From NCBI GenBank assembly GCA_012514225.1, contig JAAZAQ010000091.1:1-17140 (forward strand): a stretch of 17,140 bases of DNA, given 5' to 3'. This document shows, one piece after another, positions 6,803 through 14,124 of the stretch (position 1 is the stretch's first letter; each line of letters begins with the position of its first letter). The notes under the pieces were generated by a model, which saw only the letters and a list, made by a program, of their open reading frames with translations, was not told the origin of the DNA and did not search any database. The stretch is from Clostridiales bacterium. GTDB lineage: Bacteria; Bacillota; Clostridia; Christensenellales; Aristaeellaceae. The translations under genes were made by a program, and so were the position numbers.

Positions 6803-9612
6803 CAGTCCTCAACCCGGACGCACTTGTACTGCCTCTGGGTCTGGGAATTGCGCAGCGACAGGGACTTGGGCCGCAGGTCGACGATGCGCCAGGGCATGTC
6901 GAGCTCCTCCGGCCGGTCGCCCACCTGCAGGGTATAGCCCTGGGCGAAGTAGAACATCTCCTTGCCCTCCATGCTGCAGGTGCCGTCGTCGCGGAAGATG
7001 AACACCGCCCCGCGGTTGGACTCCCAGGTGCCGATGATTTCGTAGGAGGCGCGTTTCAGCTTGCGCGTGCTCACGTCCTTGTAGTCCAGGATGTTGCGGT
7101 AGTAGACCAGCGCCTCGTAGGGCTTCTTTTCCGCGTACAGCTGGTCGGCGTAGCGGTAGTTGGCCTCCTTGTACATCTGGTCGACGTCCTTGTACTTTTC
7201 GCCCGGGTTTTCCCGGTCCAGGCCGGAGAGCGCGTCGACGGCGGCCTTGTAGTCCCGGGCCTTCATCGCCGCCTGCGCGGCCGTGTAGGCGGTCTCGTAG
7301 TAGGCGTCGAAGCTGGCGTCGCGCAGCGCGGCCGCGTCCTCGTGCTCCGGGATGAGGGCGTACAGCCGGGCGGCCTCGCCCAGCTCGCCTTTCTCCTGCA
7401 GGGCCTTGGCCTGTGCGTAGACGGAGGACAGGTACAGCTCCTCGGCGTTCTGGTAGCCGCGGACGCCGGAGAGCAGCTCGGCCGCCTGCGCCAGTTCGCC
7501 GGCGTTGAGGGCGTCCAGCGCCTGCAGGTACTGCGCCTCCTGGTAGCGCTCCTGCGCGTCCAGGTAGCCGCCCAGGTCCTGGAACAGGCCGGCGGCCTGG
7601 GCGTAGCGCTTCTGCTCCAGGTTCGCCTGCGCCAGCTGGTAGGTGGCTTTGTTGAGGTAATCGGCGCTTTGCGCATAGCCGTCCAGGGCGGTAAAAGCCT
7701 GGGCGGCGGCCTCGTTTTCCCCCTGGTCCAGCAGCTGGATGGCGGCGTTGTAGCGGGCGCGCCGGGCTTCCTCGGCGGCTTCCGGGTGGTCCTGGATGGC
7801 TTCGAAGACCTCGGCCGCGGCGGCGTACTCCTGTCGGTTGGACAGCGCGATGCCGTGGTCGAACTGCGCCTTTTGGGCCAGTTGCGCGGCGTCCTCGTAG
7901 TCCCCGGCCTCCTGGAACAGCCGCGCCGCGGTCTCCAGGTCGCCGGCCGTGAGCGCGGCCTGGCCCAGATGGTAGCGTGCCTGCGCCAGGGGCTCCAGGG
8001 CCTCGGCCACGTCCGGCGCTTCGGCCAGGCGCTGCGCGGCCTTCGCCCAGTCCTCCTCCTCAAGGGCCGCCAGGCCCATCTGGAAGGAGCTGCGCTGGGA
8101 GAGCAGCGCGCTGTCCCGGTAGGCCAGGATCTGGTCGAAGCTGGCCTTGGCCTTTTCATATTCCCCGGCCTCGAGCGCCTGCACCGCCGGCTCGTAGAGG
8201 CATTCGGAGGCGCGGCGGAAGGCGTCCAGGTAGTCGCCCGCGGCCAGGAATTTCTCCGCCGCCTGCTCGTAGTCCCGGGCGGAGAAGAGCAGCTCGCCCC
8301 AGCCGTAATAGGTTTCCTGCAGCTTCAGTTGGGCGGCCTGGCGCTCCGGCAGCTGTTTGAACAGGGCTTCCGCCTGCGAAAACTCCTTGTTCTCCAGGTG
8401 CGAAAGGGCGGGCAGGTAGAGGCAGTCGTCCGCCAGCTCCCGGGCGTCCAGAAAGCCGCCCAGGGAGAGGAACTTCTCCCGTGCCGTCCCGTAGGCCAGC
8501 TCCTCCATCAGGGTCTTGCCCCAGTCGTATCGCGTCTGCAGCGCCCGCTGGGCGCTGTCGCCGTAGCCGTCCAGGCTGTCGAACAACTCGGCGGCGGCGC
8601 CGTAATCCCCGCCGCCCAGCAGCAGCTCCGCCCGGCTGTAGCGTGCCTGGTCGGCCTTCTGCCCGCTGTCCCGATAGCCGCCAAGGGCCTGGAACACCTC
8701 CTCGGCGCTGCGGAAGGCCGTCGCATTGCCGGAGGACATGAAGCCCTCGGCCTTGCGGTAGTCCGCCTCTTTCGCGAGGTCAGCGCTGTCCCGGTACTCC
8801 TTCAGCGCCAGGTATTTCTCCCGGGCCGCGTCGTAATCCCGGTCTTCCATCAGGCGGCCGGCCTGGAAGTAGTGGTAAGCCGGCAGGCCCCAGGTGACCA
8901 GGGCGAAGGCCGAGAAGGCCAGCAGCAGGGCGGCGAGCCCCGAGTAGGCCAGCCTTTTGGCGCGCCGGCGGCGCTTCTGCTCCTTTTGCTCACGCTCCTC
9001 CTGCATCCGCCCGGCTTCCAGGCGGGCGGCGTGGGCCTTCTCCTCCATCTCGCTGTCCACCCGGTAGATGGCGGTCTCCACCGCCGCCTTGTTGAATCGG
9101 GTGAACTGCTCGTGCTTGTCCCGCCCGCAGCGCAGGCACGCCTCCGTGCTGGCGGCGTTGGGGCGGCCGCACACGCACACCCAGAGCGGCCCCTGGTCGC
9201 TGGGGTACTGCAGGGCGTCCTCCCCGGCCATCTGCCGCAGCACGTCCAGCTGACGGGAGGGCTCCAGGCGGGCGGCCTTGTACTCGGTCATCTCGCCCGC
9301 GCCGCGGCGCCAGACGGTGCCGTCCTCAAACCACACTTTCTCGATGATGAAGTCCATCCGGTCGGCCTGCTCGCCGTCCTCCACCGCGGCCAGCACCTCA
9401 AAGGCGCTGCGCGGCTCCCCGGATATGCCCTGGATGCGCTCCACCTGCCGGGCGTACTGGCCGCCCTCCGCGTCGAAGCTCAGGAAGGCGGCCTGCAGGG
9501 AGACCACCGCTTTCTCGGAGAGGTTGAACAGGTTGAGCCGGACCACGGGGTACTCCGCCGTGGGCAGCTTGAAGTGCCACAGCTCAACCGGGCAGGTCAG
9601 GTCGATTTTCAT
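6802..9612 (-). CDS. Large membrane protein: N-terminal domain, zinc ribbon, one TM helix, 16 TPR-like repeats, C-terminal beta domain
   Basis: This protein has 936 residues. Residues 1-140 form an unrecognised domain; 144-163 hold a zinc ribbon with four cysteines (C146, C148, C159, C162: CVCG..CLRCG). A Lys/Arg/Glu-rich, probably coiled segment runs from 180 to 220 and ends in a positive cluster (KRRRRAKR), followed by one transmembrane helix at 221-243. From about 245 to 855 come 16 helical repeats, most exactly 37 residues long, with a pattern like 'Y..a..ll..g.Y..A...F..lg.Y.DA......a'. Residues 856-936 (GTWE..., FIFRDDGTCS...) look like a small beta-rich, lipocalin-like domain. The positive-inside rule places the zinc ribbon in the cytoplasm and the repeats outside. 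Such proteins recur in Clostridia, but no function is known to me. Start ATG 9612 has GGGAAGG upstream. It heads the operon with the acyltransferase, aminopeptidase and hemW. Confidence 0.85.
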   Translation of the reverse strand: MKIDLTCPVELWHFKLPTAEYPVVRLNLFNLSEKAVVSLQAAFLSFDAEGGQYARQVERIQGISGEPRSAFEVLAAVEDGEQADRMDFIIEKVWFEDGTVWRRGAGEMTEYKAARLEPSRQLDVLRQMAGEDALQYPSDQGPLWVCVCGRPNAASTEACLRCGRDKHEQFTRFNKAAVETAIYRVDSEMEEKAHAARLEAGRMQEEREQKEQKRRRRAKRLAYSGLAALLLAFSAFALVTWGLPAYHYFQAGRLMEDRDYDAAREKYLALKEYRDSADLAKEADYRKAEGFMSSGNATAFRSAEEVFQALGGYRDSGQKADQARYSRAELLLGGGDYGAAAELFDSLDGYGDSAQRALQTRYDWGKTLMEELAYGTAREKFLSLGGFLDARELADDCLYLPALSHLENKEFSQAEALFKQLPERQAAQLKLQETYYGWGELLFSARDYEQAAEKFLAAGDYLDAFRRASECLYEPAVQALEAGEYEKAKASFDQILAYRDSALLSQRSSFQMGLAALEEEDWAKAAQRLAEAPDVAEALEPLAQARYHLGQAALTAGDLETAARLFQEAGDYEDAAQLAQKAQFDHGIALSNRQEYAAAAEVFEAIQDHPEAAEEARRARYNAAIQLLDQGENEAAAQAFTALDGYAQSADYLNKATYQLAQANLEQKRYAQAAGLFQDLGGYLDAQERYQEAQYLQALDALNAGELAQAAELLSGVRGYQNAEELYLSSVYAQAKALQEKGELGEAARLYALIPEHEDAAALRDASFDAYYETAYTAAQAAMKARDYKAAVDALSGLDRENPGEKYKDVDQMYKEANYRYADQLYAEKKPYEALVYYRNILDYKDVSTRKLKRASYEIIGTWESNRGAVFIFRDDGTCSMEGKEMFYFAQGYTLQVGDRPEELDMPWRIVDLRPKSLSLRNSQTQRQYKCVRVED

Positions 9613-9813
9613 CCTCGGGCCTTCCCTTCTGCGGGGTGCGGTCGCAACGCGCTTATCCTCGACTCAATCGCAAACGCTTCGATGGGACGGTCTTTCTGCG
9701 TCCCCGCCTTGCTTGTTTCACTCGGCGCAGACCCCGGCTGCGCCCCGCTTTTCCGGCTTGGCGGAGCCAACAAAACTTTCATCCCCTCAGCGCGTTTACC
9801 CATTCGTCTGGTC
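9613..9813 (-). other. 201-bp hairpin-rich intergenic element, possibly a dispersed repeat; small ORF of doubtful reality
   Basis: No convincing promoter or T-tailed terminator is seen here. Three hairpins are: GGGACG/CGTCCC (9684-9689 with 9699-9704), GGCGCAG/CTGCGCC (9724-9730 with 9738-9744), and TTGGC/GCCAA (9758-9762 with 9766-9770, 3-base loop). A 64-codon minus-strand frame (9803-9609) runs through the element and its stop overlaps the start of the next gene as ATGA. It has no ribosome binding site at ATG 9803. By my count only about 62 percent of its codons end in G or C, far below neighbouring genes, so it is unlikely to be an ordinary gene. A leader RNA, a leader peptide or a repeated intergenic element are the options. 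Confidence 0.5.
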
Positions 9814-10968
9814 TTACAGGTAGGTGATGGTCATGCTGACCAGCAGGTCGTCGATGAAGTCCAGGATCAGGGCGGCCTTGCCGCTTTCCACGTCCGTCAC
9901 GTAGTAAAGCTGGTCGGCCTCCAGCCCCCGCACCAGGGCGCCGAAGGGCGGGACCTGGCCCTCCGCGTCGCCGTAGAGCGCGCCGCCTTCCTCCGGCAGC
10001 GCCTCGCCGTGCTCGAAGCGGCTGATGGCCTGGGCCAGGGTGTCCCCGATGCGCAGCCCGCGCGGGCCTTCGCCCAGGCCGTCGGATACCGTCAGGCGCA
10101 GGGCGCTGTCCTTTTCGCCTTCCACCTTCAACACGGCCTCCACGCCCGGCCACTGCAGGGTGACGAGCCGGGCGCTCCCGTCCTCGGCGGATTCCTCGTT
10201 GGCCGGCTCGCCCAGCACGCGGACGGCGTCCTGCCGGGTCATGTCCACGAAGTCCAGCCCGGAGAGCACCAGGTCTTCCCTGGAGAGGGCCAGGGCGCCC
10301 TGCCCGGAGTAGGCGAAATAGGCGGTCTGCTCCTGCGTTTCCCGCAGGGTGTCCAGCGCCTCGGCGGCCTCCTGCTGGGTGAGGGGCTGGGCGGAGGTGA
10401 AGCTGCGCACGGCCGACACGTACCCGCCTTCCAGGGTGAACTGCAGCCCCGCGCGGCTGACGCCCTCGCCGGTCTGGTAATACACGTCGTACTCCGCCAG
10501 CAGCAGCCGCTGCCCGTCCCGGAGGACGAACCCGGCGCCCACGGCGGCCGGCAGCTCGCCGGAGATGTAGAGCACCGCGCTGTCCCGCTTGCCGGAGAGG
10601 AAGGCGTTGTCGTTGCGGAACAGGGCCAGCAGCTCCCGCTCGCCCATGCCGACGGCCGCGCCCCGCGGCGCGGCGGGCGCCCCCTCTTCCCCGTGGCCGC
10701 CGTGCGTCAGCGCGGCGCCCAGCACCGGGGAGTCCGCGCTCACGTCCTGGGTGGACAGCAGCAGCTCATAGCCCTCGCCTGCGACGAGGAAACCGCCTTC
10801 CTCCGCGCGGGCCTGCGGCGGGTCCTTCAGGGCGAAGGCCAGGACGGCCTGGTTGAACTGCTCGATTTCCGCCAGGGACAGCGGCGCGGGCGCCTCCTCC
10901 GTCAGGGCGGGCAGCGCGATGGCCAGCGACAGGGCGGCGGTCAGCACCAGGGAAAAGAGGCGTTTCAT
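9814..10968 (-). CDS. Cysteine-free secreted protein of unknown function
   Basis: The 384-residue product begins with a clear signal peptide ([26 protein letters not shown]). The frame is open upstream, but ATG 10968 fits the signal peptide and has AAAGGA seven bases before it. The mature protein contains no cysteine, notable because the three genes before it encode cysteine-centred redox proteins. The C-terminal half has two segments like the helical start of SmpA/BamE-type or related domains: DMTRQDAVRVLGEP near residues 258-271 and GLRIGDTLAQAISRFEHG about 60 residues later. These are common in extracytoplasmic Clostridial proteins and are only suggestive. It overlaps the polyferredoxin stop by ATGA, so co-translation is likely. 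It could be a client or accessory of the redox genes; no function is claimed. Confidence 0.8.
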   Translation of the reverse strand: MKRLFSLVLTAALSLAIALPALTEEAPAPLSLAEIEQFNQAVLAFALKDPPQARAEEGGFLVAGEGYELLLSTQDVSADSPVLGAALTHGGHGEEGAPAAPRGAAVGMGERELLALFRNDNAFLSGKRDSAVLYISGELPAAVGAGFVLRDGQRLLLAEYDVYYQTGEGVSRAGLQFTLEGGYVSAVRSFTSAQPLTQQEAAEALDTLRETQEQTAYFAYSGQGALALSREDLVLSGLDFVDMTRQDAVRVLGEPANEESAEDGSARLVTLQWPGVEAVLKVEGEKDSALRLTVSDGLGEGPRGLRIGDTLAQAISRFEHGEALPEEGGALYGDAEGQVPPFGALVRGLEADQLYYVTDVESGKAALILDFIDDLLVSMTITYL

Positions 10969-11930
10969 GCGGTTTCCTTTCCGGGCGCCGGCACTCGCTG
11001 CCGGCCCCCAAAGCCCATGGAGAGCGCGTCCGTCGGGCAGGCGTTGACACAGTCGCCGCAGCGGACGCATTCGGGGTGGTTGAGCTGGGCGATGGGGTTC
11101 AGGCACATCTGGCAGGCGCGCTCGCAGGCGCCGCAACGGATGCACTTCCCCTCCTCCAGCCTCAGGCGGTACAGGGACACCGGGTTGAGCGCGCCGTATA
11201 CCGCGCCCAGGGGGCACAGGTACTTGCAGAAGGGCCGGTAGACGACGAGGCAGGCCAGCAGCGTGAGGGCCAGGATGGACATCTTCAGCAGGAACAGCGC
11301 GCCCGTCTCGAAGCGCGGGCCTGCTTCCCTTGGGAAGAGGTTGACCGGCGGCGCGCCCGGCAGGGGCGCCGCAACCGGCTGCCCCGCGCCCGGCGGGCTG
11401 AAATAGACCAGCGGGACGCCGGCCTCCAGCGTGCCCGCGGGGCAGACGTACTTGCAAAAGGCGGGGGAGGCCTCCCCGGCGGGGTTGTTCAGCAGCATCG
11501 GCATCAGGATGACAAAGACCAGCAGCACGGCGTATTTCACGTAGCGCAGCGCCTTGTCCCCGCGGAAGCGGTTGCGCTTAAGGGGGAATGGGATTTTGTG
11601 CAGCAGCTCCTGGATGAGCCCGAAGGGGCACAGAAAGCCGCAGACCATGCGCCCGAGGGTCGCGCCCAACAGCAGCAGGAAGCCGAAGACGTACAGGGAC
11701 AGGGAGAAGGCCCGGCTGCCGATGACGGCCTGCAGGGCGCCGATGGGGCAGGACAGCAGGGCGCCGGGGCAGGAATAGCAGTTGAGCCCCGGGTGGCACA
11801 GGTTTTTCAGGCTGCCCTGGTAAATCTTGCCCGCGGCGAAGCCGGTCACGTAGGAGTTGGTGGCCGCCGCGAAAAAAAGCTGGATGGCGGTGCGGTGCCT
11901 GACGCGCAAAGTCTTGACGCGCTTAGCCAA
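10965..11930 (-). CDS. Membrane polyferredoxin (4Fe-4S binding protein, NapH/CcoG-like)
   Basis: This 321-residue integral membrane protein has about five hydrophobic segments and twenty cysteines. An N-terminal cluster (C45, C51, C54, C61) is followed by three C-x3-C-P motifs beside membrane helices (CGFLCP 97-102, CKYVCP 159-164, CKYLCP 235-240), as in NapH/NosR-type proteins. Two ferredoxin motifs sit at the C-terminus: [11 protein letters not shown] (263-273) and [12 protein letters not shown] (288-299). Such proteins pass electrons between ferredoxin-like donors and a membrane or extracytoplasmic acceptor. The start is a TTG at 11930 with GGAG ten bases upstream, overlapping the CXXC peptide gene by eight bases. 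With that gene and the TlpA gene it probably forms a thiol-reducing electron path (inference). Confidence 0.9.
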   Translation of the reverse strand: MAKRVKTLRVRHRTAIQLFFAAATNSYVTGFAAGKIYQGSLKNLCHPGLNCYSCPGALLSCPIGALQAVIGSRAFSLSLYVFGFLLLLGATLGRMVCGFLCPFGLIQELLHKIPFPLKRNRFRGDKALRYVKYAVLLVFVILMPMLLNNPAGEASPAFCKYVCPAGTLEAGVPLVYFSPPGAGQPVAAPLPGAPPVNLFPREAGPRFETGALFLLKMSILALTLLACLVVYRPFCKYLCPLGAVYGALNPVSLYRLRLEEGKCIRCGACERACQMCLNPIAQLNHPECVRCGDCVNACPTDALSMGFGGRQRVPAPGKETA

Positions 11931-12093
11931 TGCCGATGCACTCCAGGCAGATGCGCACCGCCTTTTGCAGCAAGACGGCCGCCTCGCCCCGCAGCACGCC
12001 CCAGGCGATCAGCAGGGCGCCCAGGAGGGCGGCGGGCAGCCAGAGGCGTTCAGCCGCCGGTGGTTCCTTCCGGGGCCGGGACGGCGTTGTCAT
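11923..12093 (-). CDS. CD1871A-type CXXC-motif small membrane protein
   Basis: A 56-residue protein, easily missed because of its size. It has a basic N-terminus ([10 protein letters not shown]), one transmembrane helix at about residues 18-35, then [22 protein letters not shown]. The ending with CLEC (C49, C52) followed by IGIG is the hallmark of the CD1871A family of CXXC-motif proteins found in Firmicutes beside 4Fe-4S and thioredoxin-like genes. By the positive-inside rule the CXXC faces outward, where it could exchange electrons or a disulfide with TlpA. The ATG at 12093 lies inside the tlpA-like gene (44-bp overlap) with a GGAGGAGG-like site about 11 bases upstream. The stop TAA overlaps the polyferredoxin start. 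Confidence 0.85.
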   Translation of the reverse strand: MTTPSRPRKEPPAAERLWLPAALLGALLIAWGVLRGEAAVLLQKAVRICLECIGIG

Positions 12094-12697
12094 CGGTCTT
12101 GTTGCCCTCCTCCTCCAGTTTGGCCAGGAAGCCGTCGATGGTCTGCGCCCAGCCGGCCTTGTCCCTGGCGCCGGTGAGAATGTCGCGGATGTAGCCCTCC
12201 CCGTCGATGAGCCAGGTGGTGGGCAGCACCTCGACCTGCAGGCCGTAGTCCGGCGCGTACATCAGCGCGAACAGGTTCTGGTCGGGGTTGAGCAGGGGAT
12301 AGGTCAGCCCCATGTCCTGCTGCAGCTTGAGCGCCAGCTCGTTTTTCTCGGCGTCCGGCACGATGCCCTCGCCTTCCCTCACCGTCATGCCCTCGCTGTG
12401 CAGGCCGATGATGTGGATTCTGCCGGCGTATTCCTTCGCCAGCTCCTCCAGGTGGGGCATCTCGCCCACGCAGGGGGGGCACCAGGTGGCCCAGATGTTC
12501 AGGAAGATGGGGGTCCCATTGAACACCGAGGCGTCAAAGGGCGTCCCGTCCAGATAGGTCAGGTTCATGGCGGCGAAGAAGTTCTGGGACGGCGCGGCTT
12601 CTTCCGCTTCCGGGGCGGGGGCCTCGGCCAGGCCGGACAGGGCGCCCAGGCACATCAGCAGGGCCAGCAGCAGGGCGGCGGTCGTTTTACGGGTCAT
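12050..12697 (-). CDS. TlpA/ResA-type extracytoplasmic thioredoxin-like protein
   Basis: The product has 215 residues: a signal peptide or anchor (residues 1-26, ending GLAEA), a short acidic linker, then a thioredoxin-fold domain. The active site is WATWCPPC (C73, C76), typical of TlpA/ResA, followed by [12 protein letters not shown]. The cis-proline segment is [13 protein letters not shown], also standard. Relatives reduce or exchange disulfides outside the membrane, for example in cytochrome c maturation or sporulation; no cytochrome genes are seen here. Start ATG 12697 has AAAGGA upstream and overlaps the pdp stop by ATGA. The neighbouring CXXC peptide and polyferredoxin are likely redox partners. 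An acidic/Pro-rich tail ([16 protein letters not shown]) follows the domain. Confidence 0.92.
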   Translation of the reverse strand: MTRKTTAALLLALLMCLGALSGLAEAPAPEAEEAAPSQNFFAAMNLTYLDGTPFDASVFNGTPIFLNIWATWCPPCVGEMPHLEELAKEYAGRIHIIGLHSEGMTVREGEGIVPDAEKNELALKLQQDMGLTYPLLNPDQNLFALMYAPDYGLQVEVLPTTWLIDGEGYIRDILTGARDKAGWAQTIDGFLAKLEEEGNKTDDNAVPAPEGTTGG

Positions 12698-14016
12698 TGC
12701 GTTTCCTTTCCGTCCGGCGCGATGCGCGCGCGGATCAGCGGCGGGATGTGGGGCGGGGTGTCGGAGAAGCGCAGGGAATCGCGCAGCATCCGGGCCGCTT
12801 CCCCGGACGGGGCTTTGGCCGCATGGCGCAGTTCCGCGACGGGCTCCCCCTCCCTCAGGTAATCCCCGACGCGCTTGAAGAGGATATACCCGGCGGCGGG
12901 GTCGATGACGTCGTCCTTGGTGAGCCGACCCGCGCCCAGCGCCTGGGCGGCCAGGCCGGCCTGCTCGGTGTCCATCCGGGCGAGGTAGCCGCTTTGGGGG
13001 GCCAGGACCGGCGTGGCCTTTTCCGCCTGGGGCAGCAGGCCCGTGTCGTCGCACACCCGGCCGTCCCCGCCCTGGGCCTCAATCATCCTGCGCAGGCGTT
13101 CCAGGCCCCTTCCCTCCCTGAGCGCCGCCTCCAGCAGGCCCCGGGCGCCCGGCTCGTCCTTTGCGACGCCGCCCAGCAGCAGCATCTGCGCGCCCAGCGC
13201 CAGGGAAACGGCCAGCAGCGGGCCCTGGCTCCGCCCGGCCAGGGTGTCGATGGCTTCCTTCACCTCCAGGGCGTTGCCCACGTGGCTGCCCAGGGGCTCG
13301 TCCATGCCGGTGATGAGGGCGGCCATGCGCCGCCCGGCGCGCCGCCCGATGTCCGTCATCGCGCGGGCCAGGGCCAGGCAGTCCTCCAGGGTCTTCATCA
13401 GCGCGCCGGAGCCCACCTTCACGTCCAGCACGATGCCCTGCGCGCCGCCGGCCAGCTTCTTGGACATGATGGAGGAGGCAATCAGGGGGATGGAGTCCAC
13501 CGTGCTGGTCACGTCCCGCAGGGCGTAGAGCCGCTTGTCCGCGGGCGCCAGCTCCCCGGACTGGCCCACCACGCAGCAGCCCACCTCCCGGGCGATGCGC
13601 AGGAACTCCGCCTCCGGAAGCTCCGTCCGGAAGCCCGGGATGCTCTCCAGCTTGTCCACCGTGCCCCCGGTATGGCCCAGGCCGCGGCCGGACATCTTGA
13701 CCACCTTGCCCCCGCAGGCGGCCACCAGGGGCGCCAGGATGAGGGTGGTGGTGTCGCCCACGCCGCCGGTGGAATGCTTGTCCACCGGGACGCCGCCCAC
13801 CTCCGGGGAGAGCATGTCGCCGGTTTTGGCCATCGCCAGGGTCAGCTGCGCGGTCTCCCGCGCGTCCATGCCGTTGATGCGGATGGCCATCAGGAGGGCC
13901 GCCAGCTGGTAGTCCGGCGTGCCCGGGTCGGCGGCCGCGCGGGCGAATTCGTCAATCTGCGCCTCGGTCAGCGCCTTGCCGGATTTCTTGGCCGCGATGA
14001 TATCAATGAACGCCAT
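12694..14016 (-). CDS. pdp: Pyrimidine-nucleoside phosphorylase (thymidine/uridine phosphorylase family)
   Basis: This 440-residue cytosolic enzyme cleaves thymidine, deoxyuridine or uridine with phosphate to base plus (deoxy)ribose-1-phosphate in nucleoside salvage. Family signatures are complete: the phosphate-binding DKHSTGGVGD at 79-88 and the thymidine phosphorylase signature from SGRGLGH to KLESIPG at 109-128. SSIMSKKLAGGA and VLDVKVGSGA also match. The length matches Gram-positive PyNP, and the symbol deoA is used for the thymidine-specific relatives. Start ATG 14016 has only a modest GGGG-type binding site. It is the first gene of an operon whose other members are redox and secreted proteins, an unexpected pairing held together by an ATGA overlap with the tlpA-like gene. 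A promoter with an extended -10 lies upstream. Confidence 0.95.
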   Translation of the reverse strand: MAFIDIIAAKKSGKALTEAQIDEFARAAADPGTPDYQLAALLMAIRINGMDARETAQLTLAMAKTGDMLSPEVGGVPVDKHSTGGVGDTTTLILAPLVAACGGKVVKMSGRGLGHTGGTVDKLESIPGFRTELPEAEFLRIAREVGCCVVGQSGELAPADKRLYALRDVTSTVDSIPLIASSIMSKKLAGGAQGIVLDVKVGSGALMKTLEDCLALARAMTDIGRRAGRRMAALITGMDEPLGSHVGNALEVKEAIDTLAGRSQGPLLAVSLALGAQMLLLGGVAKDEPGARGLLEAALREGRGLERLRRMIEAQGGDGRVCDDTGLLPQAEKATPVLAPQSGYLARMDTEQAGLAAQALGAGRLTKDDVIDPAAGYILFKRVGDYLREGEPVAELRHAAKAPSGEAARMLRDSLRFSDTPPHIPPLIRARIAPDGKETQ

Positions 14017-14049
14017 GGCCGCCCCTTTTCATGCGTTTTGCGTGAGGAA

Positions 14050-14078
14050 AGTATAGCACAAGGGCTTTTCCGGCGCAA
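14050..14078 (-). promoter_or_regulatory. Promoter of the pdp-tlpA-CXXC-polyferredoxin operon
   Basis: On the minus strand, an extended -10 TGCTATACT (hexamer bases 14055-14050) is preceded by a 17-bp spacer and a weak -35 TTGCGC (14078-14073). The extended -10 can compensate for the poor -35. The -35 touches the arm of the terminator of the preceding gene. Confidence 0.65.
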
Positions 14079-14121
14079 AGCGGGCGGGCCTTCAAGGCGC
14101 GGGGGAGCGGCCCGCCCGCTT
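14078..14121 (-). terminator. Strong hairpin terminator after the DUF2927-like gene
   Basis: A perfect 13-bp inverted repeat (14078-14090 with 14109-14121: AAGCGGGCGGGCC/GGCCCGCCCGCTT) with an 18-base loop begins three bases after the stop codon. In the transcript the hairpin is followed by a short T run only, so termination may be inefficient, but the stem is very stable. Confidence 0.75.
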
Positions 14122-14124
14122 CCT

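Noticed and set aside
7342..11241. Plus-strand open frame of 1299 codons
   Set aside because: It lies antisense to three well-supported minus-strand features, is rich in Gly/Gln/Val/Leu without domains, and crosses an intergenic gap. Long antisense frames are expected in very GC-rich DNA.
9814..11457. N-terminally extended version of the cysteine-free secreted protein
   Set aside because: The extension is an out-of-frame reading of the polyferredoxin; the signal peptide and ribosome binding site place the start at 10968.
12050..13054. N-terminally extended TlpA-like protein
   Set aside because: The extra residues are an out-of-frame reading of pdp; the signal peptide starts at ATG 12697.
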